Source: Certhia americana (lineage: Eukaryota; Chordata; Aves; Passeriformes; Certhiidae). Taken from it: a stretch of DNA of 64,000 nt. The stretch is taken from contig CM031857.1 in assembly GCA_018697195.1 (NCBI GenBank), positions 90,878,274 through 90,942,273 of the forward strand. Direction: 5' to 3'. How positions within the stretch are numbered: position 1 is the stretch's first letter; each line of letters starts with the position of its first letter. Made by a program: the position numbers and the translations under genes. Positions 1 to 50,200 of this stretch are shown here, piece by piece. The notes under the pieces were generated by a model, which searched no databases, had not been told where the DNA came from, and saw only the letters and a program-made list of their open reading frames with translations.

Positions 1-1374
1 CCTGGCCTCCCAGGAACCCTGTGGGCCGTGAACTGTCCTTTCTACATAAATTTCTATACTACTCCAAAGGAGAGAGAAATACAGACATGGTGCTCAGTAC
101 AATGACATATAGGTAGCTCCCAACTATCAATTCCAGCCACCTGCCTTAAAAACAGTCTACTGAATTCCTTATTTTGTGCTATAATGGAATGGATTTCCAT
201 GCAGCAGATTTTACCTGTTGCTGTCAGTCAGCTAGAATGTAAGCTCCAAGGGACAGCAATCCAAGATGAGAAAGCAGGACCTGGATCAAACTTGCATGAC
301 CCTGTGTTTGTTCTATAAATATTGTACTCCAACCTAATGAGCCTCTCCAGACTATCCTGATTATTATTACCACTGGCATGGATTTTCTTCAGCTTCCTTA
401 CCACTAAGGGAGAGGATGACTAAGTAACTTGAAGCACTGACACTGAGACAATGGTGCTCCCAGGCTGTACTTCCTTCTGCAATGCATCATTCTGAACCAC
501 AAGGACTCTTGGTATTCCCATTTTACAGTCTTTTAGTAAATATATTACAATATTTTAATACTTGTCAGGGCTCAAATAATCTTTCAGATACTGCTGTATT
601 AGGCTGACCTTAAGTTTCAACATGTGAAGGACTACTGGGTATAAGCCACTGATTGATGCAAAACTTGCAGAGAGTAATGATGACAGTGTTTTGGCTGTAA
701 CTATTTCAAGCAAGTCTAAGAATTCGGGGAAAAAAACCCACTCAAGAACATAAAAACACAGAAGACAGATACTGGTTAAAAAGAAAACTGTACTCTTCCT
801 CAGTTTTCTTTGTCCTTCAGGTTCAAACGCAGACACAGAGAGCTACAAAGTACACACCCAGCACACACCACTGCTCTGAACAAATCAGACCTGCTGTGAA
901 GGGGCACCCCAGCGACAGGAATGGGCAACAGGCAGGTGAACTCTCAGAACAGTTCAACTGAAAATAGTCTCTTAAATCGTCCCCAAATGACAGCATTCTA
1001 CAACAGATCATTTTCAAAATATAGTATGTGAAACTGAAAAGGGAACAAAAATCTGTACACACTACAGTCTTTATCACCATTTAAAATTTTAAGAATTGCA
1101 GTGATACATTTTGTAAATCTAACAGGTTGTTAGTACCACATTCCACACAGTTGTTATTAATTTTGTGAAGTATCCATTTTATACACCAAGAAAATTCACT
1201 AAGAAATACCTGCAGTGTGTTTTCCTTATCACTTGTGGTATGAGTATGCTATTGGCACATAAAGTTTGTCCTAATGATCGTGACAAATTTCTTAAAATTA
1301 GGCCTTCACATACCAAATCATAATTGCCAATCACTTGATGAATAAATTTAAGAATCAGAAAGTATTCTTCCTAC
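1..1374 (-). other. CUL4A: CUL4A intron 17 (partial)
   Basis: Non-coding. I searched the minus strand for the missing C-terminal CUL4A exons (ELRRTLQSL, neddylation region) and found none. No recognisable repeat is present. Confidence 0.8.
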
Positions 1375-29443
<28,069 letters not shown>

Positions 29444-30164
29444 CTCCGCCCCGGGCGCCGTGTCCGGCCGGGGCAACGCGCTGGGCTGGGCCGGGCCGGG
29501 CCCGGCTGGTCCCCGCCTTCGCTCCCCTCCTCCTCCTCCTCCTCCGCCACCACCCAGCCGCCCTCCCCCACTGCCCGCGGGCGGCTGCCAAGTGCTGCCG
29601 GGCGGCAGGCACCGATAGCTGTCCGGCCGCCTCCGCCCGCTCGGGTGCGGGGCCGAGTCCGAGCCCGCTGCCGAGTCCGGCCGGCCCGCGGCGCCCAGGC
29701 AGCGATAGCCCGGCTCACAAGATGGCTCCCGGGCCGGGGCAGGCTCCCGCGGGCGGCAGCAGCCCCTCGGTATCCCCCGCTTCCCGGGCTCTGTGTGCTG
29801 GTACCCACCGCTGGGTGGCCGAACGATAGCCAAGGCAGCAGCCCCGCTTCCCGCCCACAACAGCCGCCAGCCCGAGAGGCCGCCCGCACCCTGCTCACCG
29901 GCATCCCCCACACCCAACCGAGCCCAGCCTGCACGGGCATGGAGCGTGTCCTGGTCTCACACATCTCCCTGGTGGTAGTGCCTTTAAGAGTCAGCCTGTT
30001 CGGGAATTTAATGCTCGATTCAACTTTTTCGACCCAAGTTCTCCGAGACCACCTCTCTCCAACGCTGCGCGCGGGCAACGGAGCTAGCGAGCAGAGAGAG
30101 GGGAGGCGAGCCTCCAGCGCTCTCCCGGGTAAATAACTGGGGTATCCCGCCACTGGATTCCCGC

Positions 30165-30170
30165 CACGTG
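30165..30170. promoter_or_regulatory. E-box CACGTG
   Basis: Perfect CACGTG palindrome in the CpG island, the type bound by USF, MYC/MAX and TFE factors. Binding is inferred only. Confidence 0.4.
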
Positions 30171-30211
30171 GAGGGCACTGCCCGCCTGCCGAACAAGCCG
30201 AGGGGACCCGG

Positions 30212-30284
30212 GGTGGCGGGGGCAGTGACGGTCCCAGCGCTCACGCACACCGCCACCCACGGTGGCGGGGGCGGTGACGGTCCC
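30212..30284 (+). repeat. 24-bp direct repeat pair in the CpG island
   Basis: A 24-mer starting GGTGGCGGGGGC and ending GTGACGGTCCC occurs at 30212-30235 and 30261-30284 with one mismatch (A/G) and a 25-bp spacer. Each copy holds a GC box and a TGACG (CRE/ATF half-site). Confidence 0.85.
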
Positions 30285-30413
30285 TGAGGCGGGCAACGTG
30301 CGTCATTATGCATACAGATAAGGGGGGGCACGACTCTGCTTACATACTCATCTCATGCCGTTGGAGGCCCACGACGCACATTTTCTACTAACTGAAACCC
30401 ACCGCCCACTCCC

Positions 30414-30418
30414 ATTGG
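30414..30418 (-). promoter_or_regulatory. Inverted CCAAT box
   Basis: ATTGG on the plus strand within CCCATTGGCTGG, a good NF-Y context, about 230 bp upstream of the PCID2 ATG and 60 bp from a GTCACGTGAC E-box. This arrangement is common in bidirectional CpG promoters. Confidence 0.5.
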
Positions 30419-30477
30419 CTGGCCGAGCGAAGCCACGCCCCGGAGCAGCGGTGGGCGGGGCAGCGGCCGTTGCGGCT

Positions 30478-30487
30478 GTCACGTGAC
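30478..30487. promoter_or_regulatory. Palindromic E-box GTCACGTGAC
   Basis: A 10-bp perfect palindrome matching the extended USF / CLEAR-type (TFEB/TFE3) site. It lies 157 bp upstream of the PCID2 ATG, next to a GC box at 30451-30460. Confidence 0.5.
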
Positions 30488-30543
30488 TCTCGGGGCCGTT
30501 CCCGCCGCCCTCGGCCGCGCCGGGATCCGGAAAGGCGGAGGGA

Positions 30544-30588
30544 GTTCCGGGAATTCCGGGAGTTCCGGGAATTCCGGGAGTTCCGGGG
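30544..30588. repeat. 9-bp tandem minisatellite (five units) in PCID2 promoter/5' UTR
   Basis: Five contiguous 9-mers alternating GTTCCGGGA and ATTCCGGGA, the last ending in G. Two copies of TTCCGGGAA (30545-30553, 30563-30571) fit the STAT-type TTCNNNGAA pattern. The array lies 56 bp upstream of the PCID2 ATG. Confidence 0.85.
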
Positions 30589-30643
30589 CTCGCCGGCCAC
30601 CACGGGCGTGGGGCTCCCGCCTCACCCACCTCCTTACCCTTTA

Positions 30644-42363
<11,720 letters not shown>

Positions 42364-42611
42364 GCATTGCATCTTAGCCATGCAGGTACTCTTCAGCTAC
42401 TCAGCTTGGCCAGTGGAACTCTCCCAATGACCCCAAGAGCACTGTAAGTGGCCTGGTTTGTGTCCAGGACTGAAATACCAGGAACTGTTTGTGGCTCCTT
42501 TCCCAGAATGGCCAAGGCTGCCAGTGTTACAAAGTGCATTGCAATGAAATGCTGACTTTTAAATGGTGGTTTCCACAGGCTTTCTAGATCATCCAAAGTG
42601 TTTAATGAAGA

Positions 42612-42617
42612 AATAAA
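42612..42617 (+). terminator. PCID2: Proximal PCID2 poly(A) signal AATAAA
   Basis: Canonical AATAAA 249 nt after the PCID2 stop codon. Confidence 0.5.
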
Positions 42618-43172
42618 GCAAAGCATTCCAAGTTCCTTCCAAACTACTTAAAAGCTTCTATAAAGTACTTCATGTTACTATTTCTGTGTTTATCCTTCAG
42701 AGAGAATTATCAGCCTTTGTTACTTGTGTTAATCCATTCTTCAGAGTGGAAGTAATGTTTTCTTACATTACATGGTTTCCAAATTTTTTGAGTCTCAATA
42801 ATTTTGCTGGTATTAAATACTCTTTTCAATCTGTCTCTAAAAAAATAGAGAAGTGTTTGACCCCAAAAGCTTTACTGTGTCAGTAATACTGATGAGTTTG
42901 TGTAAATGTGGTAGGTGCCCACAGATGGCTTTGGAATTTTTTTTAATGCTAGTCATATTTTTTTTTTAACTTTTGTTATGGTGAACAAAAGCTCATGTAA
43001 CTAAATTTTCCATGCTCTGTTTTATTTTGCTTCTGGGGAAAACACTACCACTGGATCCAGTATTTTAAGTGTTTTCTACACGGTTGGTTTGTTTGTTTGT
43101 AGGTGGTACAATATAACTTTGTCCAGACTGATGAGATCATAGTTTGAGGGTTTTGAAATTATTTTTTAAAAA

Positions 43173-43178
43173 AATAAA
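43173..43178 (+). terminator. PCID2: Distal PCID2 poly(A) signal AATAAA
   Basis: Canonical AATAAA 810 nt after the stop, followed by a T-rich stretch (TTTATTTTTTTCTGTCTTTG) suited to be the downstream element. Confidence 0.6.
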
Positions 43179-43181
43179 ACA

Positions 43182-43217
43182 TTTATTTTTTTCTGTCTTT
43201 GACGGTTGGATTTTATT
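43182..43217 (-). terminator. PROZ: PROZ poly(A) signals on the minus strand
   Basis: TTTATT at 43182-43187 and 43212-43217 read as AATAAA on the minus strand, 525-560 nt after the PROZ stop. They face the PCID2 signal at 43173, so the two transcripts' 3' ends probably abut or overlap. Confidence 0.55.
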
Positions 43218-43741
43218 TTACCCTCTCACTGACATGGGCATCATTCATAAGGGAAAACATAGATTCCATGTATGAGGAGAAGCATTTTTTACTGTGATGA
43301 AAATGTCAAGTCCTACCTCAACACAGACATTTAAAAGCTTGACCTTCCTCATGTCTTTTTATGTTTTACATGTATGGATCCTGAAATAAGAATATTAATT
43401 TGCTGAATCAAACCTCAGGGTACTAGCAACATTTAAAAGCACAGAAAAATATTCAACATGTTTTGAGGTTTAGGATGAGAAGCTCTAGGAAATTTAAAGT
43501 TAAATCAGTTTTTAGTTCAATATCTAGGTTTACTGTATCATGACTTTCACAGTACTGTGTGCCAGCAGAAGGAAAGACAAACAGGCTTTTCTGTATTAAC
43601 TGGAGTTAAATATGTGTCATTGTTGCAACTTCCATTGCTGCAAATAGTAGCAGAGTCAAATGGGGGTCCTGGCTGCATCCGTATGTTTCCATGCAGTGAT
43701 TGGTAGGGGCTTGGTGCTTGAGAGTTGGTTGTGTCTGTGTC

Positions 43742-44253
43742 TCACTTCATTTTCTGTTTAACCCATACCATATACCTTGCGGTGTTGGTGAAAAGTAGTG
43801 TTTCCCAGTCAGTGTCTTCTAGTGGCCAGGATCCCAGGATCCCAGTCAGAAACCACGTGCCCTTGTACTCAGTAGCCAAAAAGCTGCCTCCAGCCAGGTG
43901 TTTGTCTACAGCCTCCTGGAGGTGCCCACAAAACTGCCTGTTTGTGAGGCTGATGTTGAGAATTTGTTTGCAGTCCTCAGCAGGAAGGTATGAAACCTGC
44001 AGCTCTTCACCTCGAAGTTCATCACCTTCTATTCTCCAGCCACTGATTGTACCAGCCAGTTTTGGAATTAAAACATGTTCTGCAAAGTCTCTCTCAGGGA
44101 TGCACACAGGGAGGTGGTGGTTGTCACACTCAGCGTGCCCTTGAAGCTGTAGTAATGCAATGTTGTTCTCACCAGTGTCTTCGTCGTACCGGATGTGGAT
44201 GTGCTTCTCACTAACTTGCATTATCGTCCCAGTTCCGCTTGTTCCATTAGGTT
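43742..44253 (-). CDS. PROZ: PROZ exon 8 (terminal)
   Basis: Completes Glu238 and codes residues 239-407, TGA at 43744-43742. Contains [15 protein letters not shown] and [11 protein letters not shown]. Asp102 is Asn268; the GDSGGP motif is replaced around Gly359, and the Cys pair flanking it is lost. NIS at 337-339 is a possible N-glycosylation site. Acceptor ccacag. Confidence 0.97.
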
Positions 44254-47200
44254 CTGTGGAGCAATGACATTTCACTGTTCTTAGGAATAGTTTATCAGAG
44301 ACCTGAAAGCTGCATGCAAGCCGCCTGCTCATGCTGAGAAACACATGCAGCAGAGGAGCTAAAGGCGCTCTTCCTCGAAACCTCTGCGGTAAAGGGAAAC
44401 GAGGAATAATACACTGGCAGCTTTCTAATGCTGGTAGGAGCACAAATAATTTCAGCAGTAAGGATAAATACCCAGCACTGACGTGAATTTTGCCATGAAA
44501 CTAAAACTACCACTAAATCCACCGTGTTTAGCTGATCTCTGGGTGCTGTGTTCTGAACTGTGCTCAAGAGGCACTTGTCTCTGCTTGCCTTGTAAATGGG
44601 AATGTGGGGTAGCTGTAGTTCTACCTCAGATACTTGACTGAGATGCTCAAATGAAATGACAGCATATTTGTTTCCCTTACCAACATTTTTATACAGCAAG
44701 AAGTTTAGTAAGCTTATTCAAAATTTAGCTTGTTAATACTGAAATGTGCTGCAGCAAGAAAAAATGTATTGGATCACCTACCAGCACCAACCCTGATTTG
44801 GAAATGGCTGTGCAGAAGGGCACACTCTGCTGTGGTCAATACGAAGTTACTTTTTAGCAACACTCCTCCACAGAAGCCTTTCCCTTCTGAGTTTAGCAGC
44901 AGTACCTAAGAAAACACAAAAAGACAATAGGTAGCACTATCCATTGTGAGGGTAAGCAATGGGTTTCATGAATTAGTAGGAATACCTGCCAAGGAAATCG
45001 CTCATCACTTTTCTTCCTGGTTTCACTTATAAGGTTATCACTCTCTTGAAGTCTGCCACATGCACATGCATCTAGCAAATTAAAAAAAAAAAAAAAATCA
45101 AAATTTCCTGCTGTGTCATTTCAAGATCGCTAATACCTGCAAATACCTTCCTGTTCCACCTAGACTTTGGGGTTCTGCTTTTGCACAAAGGAAAAGGAAA
45201 ATGACAGTTTCTTGGCTGGTGAAAATTGGAATTATTTGTTTGGCAATTGTAGTCATAATAGTTTAGCAATGGGCTGAACATTTTCAGTCACTGTGTTAGG
45301 CTTGTAGTTACCAGGTTTCACTGTGCCTGTCAATAGTAAAATGAGGCTTCCTCTCTAGCCAGCCATTAGCACAGCTTGCTTTTTTCATTTTTGTATCCTG
45401 TATTTAAATTGTGTCAAATACCTGATAGCTGTGGCCCAGTCTGGACAAGGTAAATCCTGGGTTTTCCTTGTTACAGCTGTCACTCTAGGTACATGCATGC
45501 CTTTCTCATCTGGTTCAAACTACACACATGCTTTTCGATTGGATTACCCAGTTATCTGCATTTGTCATACTTCCCCTTGGTTTGGGTTTGGGTCACGCAC
45601 ACACACTGGATTCTATACAGGTGAAGCTAAACCACAGGATACCTTCCCAGGGTCACACATGACATGCTCTCACAGCTGACTGGTGCTTAGTCCACAGGAC
45701 TGAACTAAGTCAGTTTGATGTAAAGCCCACCTGAAGTGTGCACTGAGTGTGGACCATTGCCAAAAGCATGGTTCTACAGCTGAACTCGGTTTTGTCTGCC
45801 CCACTTGTGCTAGCACACACAGGTCTAAATATACTTCTGTGTTTTTAGTAGATCTACTTTGTAAAGGGATGAAATTGTATGAGATACCTAATATTAGATT
45901 GAAGAAATAAAAAGGGCTACTGTTTCAAGCTAATTAATATGGCAGCAAATGTTTCCATTCATTCGTCACCTGATGGGAATCAACTGAATCTCATTCTCAA
46001 GCAAACAGATGTTCAGCAGAATTACTCTTTACCAAACACAAGAGTGGAAAACCTGGTCCAGTGAGTGATATGTAGGATGGTGCAAGTCTTCTCTGCTGAT
46101 TCATATTTAAATGTTCTGATGAAATAGTCCTTTTACCATTACTTCGGCATCTTGGGTGGTTATCCCTAGATGCCTTTTTCTACCCAGTAATACTGCTTTA
46201 GGCTCAAAGCAGGCTGATCTCAGCTGTTAGATGGTGGCCTGCCCACCCCAGCCCTGAGCAGGTGCCCCTTGTACCTCCATGCTCACACCTACCTACTGCA
46301 ATGCACTGTTTTTTATCCTTCCCAAGCTCATAGCCATCAGCACAGGAACAGCGGTAGGAATTACTTCCTGGATAGCAGAAGTGGTCACATCCAACCTTTG
46401 CTTGGTGGTGACATTCATTTTTAGCTAAACAGAACAAGCAGAGGAAAAACATGGAGTATTCTTTCATTGCTTGAGTCCTCTATGTTTTTTTATTCACTTT
46501 CTGTGGAGGTGGGTAGGGACTCTGGCTTGGTAGTATTTGCCACTGGGATTTCTTCCCTTGTTAGACAGAAACTGGAGAAAGCTTAGTCTCTGCAGTATTC
46601 CCAGACTCATTGCAAACTGTGCTGCCCCCTGCACCTCTCTGCATCACACATTGCACCTTTGAGTTCTGGGAAAGAGTGCCATGGATTTTTAAATAAAACA
46701 CCAAATACCTACAGCGAGGGAAACACTTGCACAAGTTATGAAGACAAGTATTGCTTGAGAAAGAAGGCAGCTAAGGTTTCTGGTTTTGAGATAGAACAAA
46801 CCCGTAGCTCTCATTTTGCATGCTAGTTTAAATTACCAGCCACCAAAGATAAGAAAAAAAGAAAGGTAGTATGAACTTTGAAACATGCTTAACTTCCCAT
46901 AGCTGAGCAAACACTTAAATCTTTAGCACAAAGCAACAGCTATTTGATCTAGCTCAAAGACAGCAAAAAATCATGTGTAACACAGCTGCCTAAGGCTCAC
47001 ACTGAGATGATCTAGTTCCCAGCACTGGTCAGAGCTGTGTCACTTTCTGTGCTCCCCCAGAAGCTGGTCACAGTCACGCCCCTTATAAAGAAAATGACCC
47101 TGCCTTGCTGCAGCTAGGGCGTCTCCCACACCAGGGGACCTCTGAACCAGCAGAAATACTGATGTAAGGGCTGGAAAGTAGAACCTGGCAGATATTAAAA

Positions 47201-50200
47201 TGTAATATCTGGCCCAGGGTTTTCCTGTGCCAGGAAGCATCTGTTTTACTTTATGCTTTTTACTTCCACTGGAAACAATTTGTTTTCTGGAGTCCTGTCC
47301 TGAGGGTCTCTTGTGGGTATGTGTGGCCTCCGGGGCACCAGGGTGCCATTGCAGCTTTGGTCCTTCAGGCCACACACCTGGGAGCACAGCAGGACAAGCA
47401 GCCAGGCAGCACAGGTGGCAGTGGCAGGGCTGGCTTTGGGATGTACCCATAAGGTGGTTTGGTTTCAGCCCTTTTGCTGCATCCCCAGAGAAGGGAGGCT
47501 CAGGGCACAGAGACAGCCTGAGGAACCTCAGGATGCCATAATGTTTTGTAGCCAGGCAGCATACACACATCACCCCTGCTCTGCCCAGAACTGGGTGTTT
47601 TAACCAAAACCACGGTAACTGGCATCAGGGAGAGCTGCGTATGGTGTCACGGGGACACCCTGTGACAATTTGAGATGGGGCTTCTCAGAAGGGGGGCAGT
47701 GCCTTACCAAAAGCACAGTTCTCTCCCTCGTAGCCCTCGGCACAGGTGCAGGTGTAGCCACGGATATTGTCCTCACACATGCTGTTGTGTTGGCAAGGGC
47801 TCGAGGAGCACCTCCTGCCACCTGAAGAAATGGAGAGGAAGGAGTCACCACCACCACTGATCCCAAATTACACAGCCCCCATCTCGGCACATGAGCCATT
47901 CAGAGAAGTGTTGTGAAAGCAGTTTGGAAGGAAATGGGCTAAGTGTCAGCTCCTCAGGGGTAATTTTAGCTCAAATCTGCTTCCAGAGGCACTCTTGTAG
48001 CCCCTGTCAGAGAGGCTGGGAGCTGCCAGAGGCAGAGCCTTCTTCTGGAGGATGGATGGATGCTCTGATTCAGGGAAAAGGACTGAATACAGTTCAGATA
48101 CAGTTCCTGCTTTTTTACAAATGTAATATAAGACTGGTCTCCCATGTTGATTTATATACTCTGGATAGAAAAAGCTAGCATCAAAATTATAGAGCAAGTG
48201 TACACCAAGCCACATCAAAATAGGAGGAAATAAACCATCTATATATCTGCACAATTATCATGCAGCAGCTCAGACACTAGCCAGCTTACGCTTTCTGATG
48301 AAGTGAACATAGAAACAAGAGGGTGTCCTCACTATGAGTGAAGCACCAAGCAGAGGTGCCAGCTTCCCTTCAAGCTGCCCACAGGAATGACTCCTAAACA
48401 GTTTGAAAGCATGCTCCAAGTAACAACAATTTACTGTAGACATAGGCTATCAGTAAGCAATCCAGAAAAGCCTAACCTGGGACATGCTGTCCATGACATG
48501 CTGCCCTTTCTAAAAATTGACACATTGTCGGAGAGGTTAACAGTCAGCAAGCTGCCCTTGCTGATTTCAGGGATGGAATAATGAAAACTCTGCCTGCTGC
48601 TGGGAAAACCCACCAATCACCATCTGCTTAGGCTATGGGCACACACGTCTTTGAGTGTTAGATGTACTAAAATACTGGCTGAAAGAGTTATCACCTTCAA
48701 CCCATCTGCAGTCAGATGCCACCAGCATATCCAAGCCCAGTGTAAGCCTCCAGGGAGGGTTTTTGGGTGAATTAGGGGAATCTCACCTACACAGCTGAGC
48801 AGGCAGAACTGAGGAGTTGGAGCTAGGGAGAGGTTACTCCTGCAGCCTGAAGCAGTTAGATGGATTCAACCCTCTGCAATGTGTGCTGGGAAGAAAATGA
48901 ATCCAGAACCTAGCTTTATTAAAGGAGGAAAGAGAATATTCAAGGAAATATAGAGAAATTAGCCTGATTTCTGTTACTGGCAAGCTACTGGAACAATTAA
49001 ACTGCAAGCACCCAGCAATATAAAAAGGTGGTAAGTAAAAAACAACATACATTTTTCAAGATAAAATTATGCAAACCATTTAAATCTAATCATAATACAG
49101 GTTAAGGGACCTAGGAGGAATCAGTGAACATCATAGAATAAAAATGTCCCCAATTACATTGTAATTAAGTGAGCAGACTGCCATAAGGCATGCACAAAAC
49201 TTTTGGAAAATGATGTTTAAAGAGACATGGCTAAGTTTATACTGTTGACAAAAGAGGGTCGGGGACAAGTGTGACCTCAGTCAAAGTACCCTGATAGCAG
49301 ACATCCAGCAAGATGCCACTACATCAGTTTTGTCCTGAAGGGACAAAGGTGGAGCGGTACAAAACAGAGCTGCTCAGCCTTTCTGCCCAGCCCTCTTTTA
49401 TTCACAATGCAGATTTATCCACTGCACCCTGGACTTTCAGGGGAAAGCAACATAGATACCAGAGGTCTAGAAAAATGAGATTACTGGAAGACAGGAGGAA
49501 AAAAAGTGTTTACTTAGTGAGTAGGAAAGAAGCCACTTTTCAAAGGCAACACTCTTTAAAATGTTAGAGAAGATATCACAGAGAAGAAAACACACACTGC
49601 TGTTCTTTAAGAAGAGCACAGGACACACAGCTTTTAATTACAGCAAGAAAGCCATCCCTGAGGCTGAAGTCAGTAATGTGTCCTGATTGTGGACAAGCTT
49701 GTTTGCAGGGACCATTCTGAACTGGTTGCCCTTCTCTCATCCTAGGCTAGAGAGGAAGCCTGCATGACATGCTTAGTAAAAATATCCAATGACTCAAGTT
49801 AGAAATTAATCCCACCCTCAGAGAAGTAATAAAATTCCAGATATTTAGCATCATTCTTCATAACATTTATAGCACTGATGGGATTCTTCTGTGCAATGGT
49901 TCCCAGGACTCAGTGATTTTTGTGGCTTCTGCAGAAAAATGATTACTGACTGCTGATTTTGCCACCTCCTTATCCACTCTTTAAACCTAAAATTAGAAAT
50001 TAATAACAGCTAAGAAAAACAAGAGAAAAACTTGGGATGAAGCATACAGAAAAAAAGAAGGGAATAGGGCATATTCACCATAAGCTGGTGCCACAGGCTC
50101 CTTGTTCAGGTAGCGTTTAGATACATCAGGCCCTCAGCTTCTACAGATTGGTTTCTCACCTTGGCAGCCGACAGGGAACCATGCAATCCCAGTGTGCAGA

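Larger units (their letters stand above)
42364..43200 (+). other. PCID2: PCID2 3' UTR (inferred)
   Basis: Non-coding, AT-rich sequence after the PCID2 stop, with AATAAA at 42612 and again at 43173. Two alternative 3' ends are therefore possible; no other feature is seen. Confidence 0.6.

Noticed and set aside
555..836. 93-codon minus-strand frame left of CUL4A exon 17
   Set aside because: Hydrophobic, unrelated to the expected CUL4A C-terminus; treated as intron.
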